64,000 bases of DNA from Thermobaculum terrenum ATCC BAA-798 (lineage in GTDB: Bacteria > Chloroflexota > Chloroflexia > Thermobaculales > Thermobaculaceae), in contig NC_013525.1 in NCBI RefSeq assembly GCF_000025005.1, forward strand, positions 1,886,501 through 1,950,500, in the 5' to 3' direction. The notes beneath the pieces were generated by a model that was given only the letters and a program-made list of their open reading frames with translations, searched no databases and was not told the origin of the DNA. Positions 34,122-41,508 of the stretch are shown piece by piece; the first letter of the stretch is position 1; each line of letters opens with the position of its first letter. Position numbers and translations under genes: made by a program.

Positions 34122-34442
34122 ATGCCACTGGTAATCCTGCTCATCATAGCGCTGATCGTGTTCGCGGTGATCATCCTCATCGCCAGCAGCCTGATCGGCC
34201 TGATCTTCACGCTGATCGTTGCAGGCATCGTGGGATGGATCGCCGACATGATAGTCCCAGGGGAGCTGCCCTACGGCTGGCTGGGCGCTATCGCGGCGGG
34301 GCTGCTCGGCAGCCTCATCGGTGGCCTGCTGCTGGGGAACCTGGGACCTGAGATAGGCGGGATCAGCGTCATCCCCGCGCTGGTGGGCGCCATCATCCTG
34401 GCGTTCCTGCTGGAGTGGATCGGCCAGCGAAGGCGCGCCTAG
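34122..34442 (+). CDS. GlsB/YeaQ/YmgE-family membrane protein
   Basis: 106 residues, almost entirely hydrophobic, with three or four spans. The segment GIVGWIADMIVPGELPYGWL and later GLLGSLIGGLLLGNLGPEIG are the family signature (transglycosylase-associated protein). Often stress-induced; the biochemical role is not known. AGGAGAGG precedes the ATG. Confidence 0.9.
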   Translation: MPLVILLIIALIVFAVIILIASSLIGLIFTLIVAGIVGWIADMIVPGELPYGWLGAIAAGLLGSLIGGLLLGNLGPEIGGISVIPALVGAIILAFLLEWIGQRRRA

Positions 34443-34456
34443 CCAGTCATGTAACT

Positions 34457-34485
34457 TTGTCCACCAGGAGGGCGTTATATATGTT
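34457..34485 (+). promoter_or_regulatory. Promoter of the SH3b lipoprotein gene
   Basis: TTGTCC (34457-34462), 17 bp, TATGTT (34480-34485), followed by a GCCGGC/GCCGGC hairpin (34491-34511) in the leader. Confidence 0.5.
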
Positions 34486-34535
34486 AGCGCCGGCGGGACC
34501 TGCCTGCCGGCAAGTAGTTGCTGTAAGGAGTGAAC

Positions 34536-36005
34536 ATGTACCGTAGACTTTCCTTGCTAGTGCTGTTGTGCCTGCTGCTGGTGGCCTGTGGCGGCAGGGG
34601 AGGATCCCCCACCCCGACGGTCGGCAGCTCGCCCGACCCCACAAGCTCCGCCGGCCCCCAGGCATCGCCCGCACCTTCGCCGACGGCTGCAGCCTCCGTG
34701 GGGCAGCCCTCGCCGACGCCCACAGAGGTCGCCAGCCCCGAGCCCTCACCCACCGCTCGCCCCAGCGAGAGCCCTGCGCCCTCGCCCACACCCACCGCGG
34801 TGGCGAGCCCGAAGCCCAGCCCCACAAGCGTCCCCTCGCCGACGCCCACCAGGCCCCCCGGCGACGAGCAGGCGGGATGCCAGCCCGCCAGGGCCCGGGC
34901 ACTGTACGTCACATCCGACAGCGGCCTCAACCTGAGGGCAGAGCCCAGCACCGAGGCCGACATCCTGCTCACGATGCCCCTCGGGGCACAGGTGCGCGCC
35001 ATCTGCCAGATATCGGTCGACGGAGAGTCCTGGTACAAAGTGCGCTACGAGGGTCACCTGGGGTACGCCTACGCCAACCTGCTCACCGACGAAGAGCCGC
35101 AGCCTCCCAAGCCCGCGCCCACCATACATGTGCCCAGGGGCAGGGCCGCCTCCTGGATGGATAACACCATCCTGTTGGGGATGTATGGCCGGTCCTTCGG
35201 GGTGGCACCCATCCTGGGACGCGTAGGCCTGTACCGCAACCTGGACGACATGGCTCGCGACGTCCAGCGCTTCGAGGCGCAGATGCGCCCCTACATAGGC
35301 GACAAGCAGGTGCGCCCCGAGATACACCTCATCTACGCGATGGCGGTGCCCTGCTGGGGCGACAGCGACTGCCTGTCGTACCTGGACGACACGGGCGTAG
35401 ACATCGTCAACACGTACATCAAGCCCGCCCAGGAGCTCGGCTGGCTGGTGGTGCTCGACACCCAGCTGGGCAGCTCCAACCCCGTCGAGCAGGTGCAGCG
35501 GATGATCGACAAGGGCTACCTCAAGTACGACAACGTCCAGGTGGCGCTGGATCCCGAGTTCCACGTGGTGCCCGGGCACGACCGACCGGGCATCCCCGTG
35601 GGGTCCATCGATGGCTCCCAGGTCAACGCCGTCCAGCAGATGCTCAACGACTACGTCCGTCGCGAGGGCCTGCCCCACAAGAAGGTGCTGATCGTGCACC
35701 AGTTCCTGGAGTCGATGATCCAGAACAAGGACACCATCCGGCTGTACCCCGAGGTGGACCTCATCATCGACGCCGACGGTCTGGGCGCGCCCTACATCAA
35801 GACGTTCAAGTACAACCTCTTCACCGACAGCTCGCGCTACCCATTCGTGCGCTACAGGGGCATCAAGCTGTTCCCCGAGGGACCATCCACCACCGAGGGA
35901 CACTTCGACACCCCTCTGATGACGATGCGCCAGGTGTTCGGGTACGCCCCCGTGCCGGGAGGCATCCGGATGCACGTCCCACCCGACCTGCTCATATTCG
36001 CCTGA
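34536..36005 (+). CDS. SH3b-domain lipoprotein with an uncharacterised C-terminal domain
   Basis: 489 residues. The signal peptide RRLSLLVLLCLLLVACGG places the lipidated Cys at position 18. A Pro/Ser/Thr-rich linker (about 25-110; PSPTAVASPKPSPTS-like repeats) follows. A bacterial SH3 domain is next (LNLRAEPSTEADILLTMPLG, WYKVRYEGHLGYAYANLL), then about 300 residues with IHLIYAMAVPCWGDSDC and DNVQVALDPEFHVVPGH. The latter region looks like a TIM-barrel hydrolase but I cannot place it. Anchored outside the membrane; may act on cell wall or envelope glycans. AAGGAG precedes the ATG. Confidence 0.8.
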   Translation: MYRRLSLLVLLCLLLVACGGRGGSPTPTVGSSPDPTSSAGPQASPAPSPTAAASVGQPSPTPTEVASPEPSPTARPSESPAPSPTPTAVASPKPSPTSVPSPTPTRPPGDEQAGCQPARARALYVTSDSGLNLRAEPSTEADILLTMPLGAQVRAICQISVDGESWYKVRYEGHLGYAYANLLTDEEPQPPKPAPTIHVPRGRAASWMDNTILLGMYGRSFGVAPILGRVGLYRNLDDMARDVQRFEAQMRPYIGDKQVRPEIHLIYAMAVPCWGDSDCLSYLDDTGVDIVNTYIKPAQELGWLVVLDTQLGSSNPVEQVQRMIDKGYLKYDNVQVALDPEFHVVPGHDRPGIPVGSIDGSQVNAVQQMLNDYVRREGLPHKKVLIVHQFLESMIQNKDTIRLYPEVDLIIDADGLGAPYIKTFKYNLFTDSSRYPFVRYRGIKLFPEGPSTTEGHFDTPLMTMRQVFGYAPVPGGIRMHVPPDLLIFA

Positions 36006-36685
36006 CAGGCCATGCCTACCCCCCTCTCCGCTCGGGAGAGGGGGACCCCTCACCGTCCCCCAGCCCACCCCGAGAGGGCAAAGCCTGAGCACATACCCTG
36101 TCCTCAGCCCCAGCCTGTCAGGAGCTCCACCCGCATATATCGCATTCCACATACACCTGCACCCATCGCCCAGCCCCAGGCCCTCGGGAGCTCACCCTCC
36201 CCGCACCCACCACCTGCGGCACATGGCGATCACCCACCACAAGAGCACCCAAGCCCCTGGCAGCCCAGGGCCTCCACCTGGGATACATATTTGGGATACA
36301 TATTGACACCTCCCTATCCCATCCATCTCAGCCGTCACCGCCACCACCACGCCCCCAGCCCTTACGTACCCCGCACCCATAGGTATAGGCAGAGCGCTCT
36401 CGTACACCTGACCCAGGACATATGGCAGCTTATGCACCTAGCACCCGCAGGTGCAGGCACCATGCAACCAGTGGTCATCGCCTCCGGGACCTTATATGCC
36501 CCACAGCCACCTACGCGGCCACCCTTGCCGGCCAACCAGAGGCACTGGCCGCTCGGTGCTCCCCCCACCCTCCGCACCTACGCGGCAACCCTCCCGGCCT
36601 CATGTATCACCCCCACGACCAGCCAGGCTACTGGCGCTGCCACGTTACCCATATGCCGGTCACATCTACCACCCCCACGACCCCA

Positions 36686-36787
36686 CGTGCAGGCCTCGTA
36701 TCTGCTCTGAGGTGCAAGAGGATAAGAGGGTATGGCACCTCAAAGACTCCTACGCGTGCAGTCCTCGTATCTGCTCTGAGGTGCAAG
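36686..36787. repeat. Pair of 33-bp direct repeats with a 36-bp spacer (mini-CRISPR-like)
   Basis: Repeats at 36686-36718 and 36755-36787 differ at one base (CGTGCAGG vs CGTGCAGT start, GAGGTGCAAG end). Repeat and spacer sizes fit a two-repeat CRISPR remnant of a type other than I-E. Chance duplication is also possible. Confidence 0.5.
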
Positions 36788-36850
36788 GCAATTGGCAATA
36801 CGCCCCACCTCCCACAACCCCCTGCACCCCACATCAATAGCCCCAGCCCC

Positions 36851-36895
36851 AATTCCCGATTTCCCGATTACTTAAGAACCGGGAAATCGGGAATA
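36851..36895 (-). repeat. 45-bp palindromic element, copy 11
   Basis: Loop contains the symmetric ACTTAAGA. The TCATGACTT box on its right side shows reverse orientation. Confidence 0.92.
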
Positions 36896-37073
36896 AGTCA
36901 TGACACCCTGCACTGCCTGTGGACCCGGTGCACCCCCAGGGGGAGTATCCCTCCCCACAGCAGGCAATCCCTCTACCCCCACTGACCCCCCAGCCCTCCC
37001 ACCCCCTCAACCCCATGCTCCCCAGACACCACCCTCCCAGGGATGCAAGAGATCTCTCCACCCCCACGCCACT

Positions 37074-37118
37074 TTTTCCCGAATTCCTGATTACTTAAGG
37101 ACCGGGAAATCGGGAATT
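37074..37118 (-). repeat. 45-bp palindromic element, copy 12
   Basis: Left arm has one substitution (ATTCCTGAT); the TACCATAA box on the right shows reverse orientation. Confidence 0.9.
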
Positions 37119-37521
37119 TACCATAACACTTACCGTCCTCTATGTTGACCCAATGTACTCTCCCTGTGCCGAACCCTCAGTCCCAACTGCCCCATCACCT
37201 GATCTCACGACCACCGCCAGCCGGAAGTCTAGTAGCAGCTTTCATGGCCTGCAAGCTCTGCCTGCCATCCACTCGCCTCCACCCCACCTTCCAGTCCATC
37301 ATCCCTGCCAGGACCCAACTGACCCCGCGAGTGCCCACTTCCAGGCATCTGGCCCGCTCCCCCCACCGCTCTTATGGCCCCTGCCGGATCCTCAGGACCA
37401 CGCATGACGCTGCCACCTTCACCGGTAGCGCCCTTCCAGCAGGGGATAGCTCTCACAGCGCTCTGCGCCCCACCTCCACGATCCCACGTGTCCCATCCCT
37501 CCATGCAAGACCACAACCACT

Positions 37522-37566
37522 TATTCCCGAATTCCCGATTGTTAAGGGATCGGGAAATCGGGAATT
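37522..37566 (-). repeat. 45-bp palindromic element, copy 13
   Basis: Loop TGTTAAGGG (reverse); box AGTCATAA on the right. Confidence 0.93.
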
Positions 37567-37879
37567 AGTCATAACATCTATCCTGCCTTGGGGATCGTAG
37601 AGGTTGCCTGGCACTCCCCGTGACCACACCCCTCACATGCACAGGCACCCACGGAGCAGGTGAGCAAGCGGGAGGCAGACCCTTCCAGCCCCTATCCCTT
37701 CCCCTTTGCCTTCCAGGGTCCCCTGCCCCGGGAGCTGCCCCGAGGCTCCAGCACCTCCCAGCTCCCCCACGTCCCCTGAGGAGGTGGCTCCCGCATATCC
37801 CTCCCCAGCCCTGCACCCCCAGCTCACAATCCTCCGAGCCCTTCCCCGCCAATCCATGACCCCCTTCATGTAGCACCCT

Positions 37880-37924
37880 TCTTCCCGAATTCCCGATTCT
37901 TTAGGGACCGGGAAATCGGGAATT
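37880..37924 (-). repeat. 45-bp palindromic element, copy 14
   Basis: Loop TCTTTAGGG (reverse of the CCCTAAAGA form also seen in the in-frame copy 2); box AGTCATAAG on the right. Confidence 0.92.
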
Positions 37925-38162
37925 AGTCATAAGTGCTCCCTGCGGGCTTGCACCACGGGGAGGTCTCGAGCACCCAGGTGTGAGGCGTGGGCAGATCCTG
38001 CCTCCACTCCATAGGCAGTGGACTCCCAGAGCGTACCCTGCCCCTGTAGTCCCTGGTGCCTGCCATGGCCTTGCACTCAAAGCTCCCAGCTGCGCTACCA
38101 CACAGCCCCACAGCGGCCTCCCCAACAGCTCGCCCTCAGGGATACCCCACACCCACCACCCT

Positions 38163-38207
38163 TATTCCCGAATTCCCGATTGTTAAGAGACCGGGAAATC
38201 GGGAATT
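38163..38207 (-). repeat. 45-bp palindromic element, copy 15
   Basis: Loop TGTTAAGAG (reverse); box TACCATAA on the right. Confidence 0.93.
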
Positions 38208-38611
38208 TACCATAACGCTGGATGACTCCCGCCCCCTGCCACAGGTGAGCCGTCCCTGTCCGGCGCCGCCCACCTGTGGCCCGGGCTTCCCGTCCTCCTG
38301 CTGCAGAGGGTCTGCAGGGGCAGGATTACTGGCATCTGGAATTGGTCTTCGCCCCTGCGCATCCTCCTCTCAAAGGCAGCAGAGATGGTCCGGGGCACGC
38401 CCACATTCCGCCACTGCCCCTCTCCAGAAGTCCTCAGGACTCAGCTCCCACTTGTCCCATCCCAGGCACTTCAGCTCCATGTACGGACCGGTGCCTCGTC
38501 GTACGCCCCATCAGGTCTCAGACACCCCTCTCTGGGACCCCCTCCTCGCGAACTCCCCTGGCAGAGCCCAGTCCTCAGGTAGCCTCTCCGTCAAGCGGCC
38601 CCCTTCGGACA

Positions 38612-38656
38612 AATTCCCGACTTCCCGATTGTTAAGAGACCGGGAAATCGGGAATT
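38612..38656 (-). repeat. 45-bp palindromic element, copy 16
   Basis: Loop TGTTAAGAG (reverse). It bounds CRISPR block C on the leader side; the inverted counterpart of copy 5. No TTATG box. Confidence 0.93.
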
Positions 38657-38803
38657 AGAGCCTGTGCCCTTGCATGGAGTGGAGCCTGGACATGTCGGGG
38701 GGTATCTTGACAGCCTGGGCGGAGGGGTGTAGAGTAGGGGCTGGCTGATACCAAACGGGGTATCTAAAACTAAACCCCCAGGTAGAATGCGGAGTTAGCA
38801 AGT
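38657..38803 (+). promoter_or_regulatory. CRISPR array 2 leader with promoter
   Basis: TTGACA (38707-38712), 17 bp, TAGAGT (38730-38735). Transcription would begin about 60 bases before the first repeat. Nearly identical, inverted, to the array 1 leader. Confidence 0.8.
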
Positions 38804-39442
38804 ATTGTCCCCACACGCGTGGGGGTGAACCAGAAAGCCAGTCTTTAGGGATGCGGAATACACCATTGTCCCCACACGCGTGGGGGTGAACCGCCACCGA
38901 GACCACGAACCGTGAAGAGCGTCCAATTGTCCCCACACGCGTGGGGGTGAACCGAGCTCACGACCTGGGAGCAGGCGAAATCCCTCATTGTCCCCACACG
39001 CGTGGGGGTGAACCGTGGCGTGGCAGGGTGTGGGCACCTCCCGAGACATTGTCCCCACACGCGTGGGGGTGAACCGTACTGTGACGACGACGCCCGCATC
39101 CGCGAGGCATTGTCCCCACACGCGTGGGGGTGAACCGGGCTGTGAGCCCAGGTACTGCGCCTGCCACCAATTGTCCCCACACGCGTGGGGGTGAACCGGT
39201 ATGCGCTCATCGTCTGCTCCTTGTAGTGTGATTGTCCCCACACGCGTGGGGGTGAACCGTCCTCCAGGTGAGCACGCGCCCACAGGGGCCGATTGTCCCC
39301 ACACGCGTGGGGGTGAACCGGAGGTACGAGATGATCAAGCGTGAATTCCTTAATTGTCCCCACACGCGTGGGGGTGAACCGCGTCCGCGAGCGGCTGGGC
39401 ATGTCCCAGAACGATTGTCCCCACACGCGTGGGGGTGAACCG
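38804..39442 (+). CRISPR. CRISPR array 2 (type I-E-like repeats), 11 repeats and 10 spacers
   Basis: The 29-bp repeats start every 61 bp at 38804, 38865, 38926, 38987, 39048, 39109, 39170, 39231, 39292, 39353 and 39414, with 32-bp spacers. The leader is on the left. Spacers 3-6 (38955-38986, 39016-39047, 39077-39108, 39138-39169) are the reverse complements of spacers 4-1 of array 1, in the same order from the leader. Two leader-side spacers and four trailer-side spacers are unique. The first repeat ends in A instead of G. No cas genes are nearby. Confidence 0.98.
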
Positions 39443-39572
39443 GGGCTTGAGATCGGCGAGAGGCAAGCTGTGCCTTCCTCCCCTTGGGTGGGATATAGAG
39501 TGTGAGGGTTGTGGCTTGTGGCTGCGGCAGGGGGAAAGGTCATCGCCTGCTGCAGAGGGAGTACTTACGACT

Positions 39573-39617
39573 AATTCCCGATTTCCCGATTGTTAAGGGA
39601 CCGGGAAATCGGGAATT
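39573..39617 (-). repeat. 45-bp palindromic element, copy 17
   Basis: Loop TGTTAAGGG (reverse); TACCATAA box on the right. It bounds CRISPR block C on the trailer side; counterpart of copy 4. Confidence 0.93.
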
Positions 39618-39940
39618 TACCATAATGCTGTAGATGAGTGATACCCCGCACCATGGTGGTAGCATCGCCTGAGGGAAGTCCTCATGACCCTGCGCTCAGG
39701 CATCCGTCTGTGGCGTTGCTTCCTGCGGAGCACTCTCAGGGTGTAGTTGCGGGCAAGGGGCACCTCTGGCCCTGCCAGGCTTCCGTCCATCGTGGGACAG
39801 GCGGCCTCCTCTGGCCCCGACACCTCACTCCCGGGCCACACGCAGGCCTTGATATACCTGTCTCTAATTACTCCTCAGCGCAGGGTCACCTCCAGCCCCC
39901 AGGCCCCATGCACCCCTCTCACGACGGACCCCTCCGAAGC

Positions 39941-39985
39941 AATTCCCGATTTCCCGATTACTTAAGAACCGGGAAATCGGGAATT
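39941..39985 (-). repeat. 45-bp palindromic element, copy 18
   Basis: Central ACTTAAGA is symmetric; the TACCATAA box on the right indicates reverse orientation. Confidence 0.92.
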
Positions 39986-40201
39986 TACCATAATGCCACT
40001 CTCTCCCACCCCTCATAGCACACTCCACTCCCTTCCCTAAGCCCTCCCTATCCTCCATGACCCAACCCTTATCCAGGCCCCTAACGTCCAACCTTCCCTC
40101 TCTCCAGCAGGGATGCGCCCCCTGTCCTCCCACTACCTCGGCCGGCCACCATCCCTCCCCATCCCAATCCCATCCCCAAACCACCCTTCTAAACTCCACT
40201 G

Positions 40202-40816
40202 ATCCCTACTCTATGACCCAGTCCACTGGACACCACCGAGCGTCCCCCTCTCCAGAGGTGGGAGAGGGGCTAGGGGAGAGGGGGTCCCTGGGACAGAGCA
40301 GGACGCCTCAGAGCACTCATATGTTCTCCACAACCTCCCTGGATGGCACCATGGCACAGCTTTGTGGGGGGTGGTGAGGCCATGGAGAGGAGGAGGGGAA
40401 CCCCAGACGATCCATGATCGTCCGGGGACCCAGGAGGGGCGGCGACTCCCGTCCCCCTCCTCTCCATGAATCCCCCTTACACCACTGCGTGGTGGAAGAT
40501 CCACAGAGGAGAGGCTTGGAGAGATCACTCTCCATGAGAGGAAGCCCCCCTCGCCACTGAGTGGTGCTCCTCCACCAGGAGGAGTGCGTGAGAGGGTACT
40601 CTCCATGAATCCCTAACACACCCAGCCCTGGGTGATCCACCCTAGGGAGAGGTCATGGAGAGGAGGGGCGGCGACTCCCGTCCCCCTCCTCTCCATGAAT
40701 CCCCCTTACACCACTGCGTGGTGGAAGATCCACAGAGGAGAGGCTTGGAGAGACCACTCTCCATGAGAGGCACCCCGCCTGGGGCAGTCCCCCGGAGGGG
40801 GGCGGGGGGAGGGAGT
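40202..40816 (-). repeat. Composite hairpin-rich repeat, copy C (inverted)
   Basis: The reverse complement matches 13880-14517, including the nested hairpin. Unlike copies A and B it lacks a palindromic element at its start, and a piece of about 115 bp (CATGGAGAGGAGG to CTCTCCATGAGAGG) occurs twice, near 40430-40545 and 40655-40770. Confidence 0.85.
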
Positions 40817-40868
40817 GCCCCCTCGGGGGCATTACAGGGTATCATAGACCTGTAAGGGGGGAAACACC

Positions 40869-41477
40869 TTGAAAGATCGCAGCAGATTCGTAATTGGCCT
40901 CACCGGTAACATAGCCTGTGGCAAGTCCACCGTCAGCGGGATGCTTGCCGAGCTCGGCGCGCGGGTGCTCGACGCCGACCTCATCGCTCACGAGGCGCTC
41001 GTGCCCAGCACCTCCACTTACCAGCGGGTGGTCCAGGAGTTCGGCAGCGACATCCTCAGGACCGACCTCAGCGTGGATCGCGCCGCGCTGGGGAGGATAG
41101 TGTTCGCGGATCCCGACGCCCTTCGCAGGCTGGAGCGGATTGTGCACCCCTACGTCGTGGAGCGGATATCCCATGAGGTCTCGGGGAGCCCGGGAGTGGT
41201 GGTCATCGACGCCATCAAGCTCTTTGAGAGCGGGCTCGACTCACTGTGCGACGAGGTGTGGGTCGTCACCTGTACACCCGAGCAGCAGCTGGAGAGGCTG
41301 CGTGCCAGGAGTGGGCTCACCAGGGAGGAGGCGCTACGGAGGATCAACGCCCAGCCTCCTCAGGGGGAGAAGGTCCGCAGGGCTGATGTCGTCATCGACA
41401 ACTCGGGGAGTGTCGAGGATACAAGGCAGCAGGTGCTCGCCCAATGGGAGAGGATAGCTGAGAGGTTGGCTACGTAG
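40869..41477 (+). CDS. coaE: Dephospho-CoA kinase
   Basis: 202 residues: P-loop [13 protein letters not shown], then [15 protein letters not shown] (the DAD substrate motif), [10 protein letters not shown] and [13 protein letters not shown]. It phosphorylates the 3'-hydroxyl of dephospho-CoA in the last step of coenzyme A synthesis. The start is TTG with an AAGGGGGG ribosome site. It marks the right edge of the accessory island. Confidence 0.96.
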   Translation: MKDRSRFVIGLTGNIACGKSTVSGMLAELGARVLDADLIAHEALVPSTSTYQRVVQEFGSDILRTDLSVDRAALGRIVFADPDALRRLERIVHPYVVERISHEVSGSPGVVVIDAIKLFESGLDSLCDEVWVVTCTPEQQLERLRARSGLTREEALRRINAQPPQGEKVRRADVVIDNSGSVEDTRQQVLAQWERIAERLAT

Positions 41478-41508
41478 GGCACGGCAACCACGCGCCGTGC
41501 CCCTGGTG

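Larger units (their letters stand above)
36006..38611. other. Gene-free tract C, left part, with palindrome-delimited slots
   Basis: 2.6 kb without a credible gene, strongly C-rich on the plus strand. It starts with a hairpin (CCCCCTCTCC/GGGAGAGGGGG) near 36020-36045 that may end the lipoprotein transcript. A pair of 33-bp direct repeats follows, then five reversed palindromic elements (36851, 37074, 37522, 37880, 38163) delimiting slots of 178-404 bp. The many short frames here lack ribosome sites and protein-like composition. Confidence 0.8.
39443..40868. other. Gene-free tract C, right part
   Basis: 1.4 kb between CRISPR array 2 and coaE. It holds the CRISPR trailer (homologous to 14810-14908), palindromic copies 17 and 18, a slot of 323 bp, a C-rich segment, and the inverted composite repeat. 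No credible gene. Confidence 0.8.

Noticed and set aside
36422-36985. Pro/Thr/His-rich frames in the C-rich tract
   Set aside because: Low-complexity composition, no ribosome sites and no similarity between strands or copies; typical of random frames in C-rich DNA.
31279-39985. Palindromic elements as Rho-independent terminators
   Set aside because: No T tract follows, many lie far from any gene, two are inside a CDS, and they occur in series without genes between them.
31279-39985. Palindromic elements as integron attC sites
   Set aside because: No integron integrase in the window, no GTTRRRY core, slots carry no genes, and all elements are of one size with near-perfect arms.
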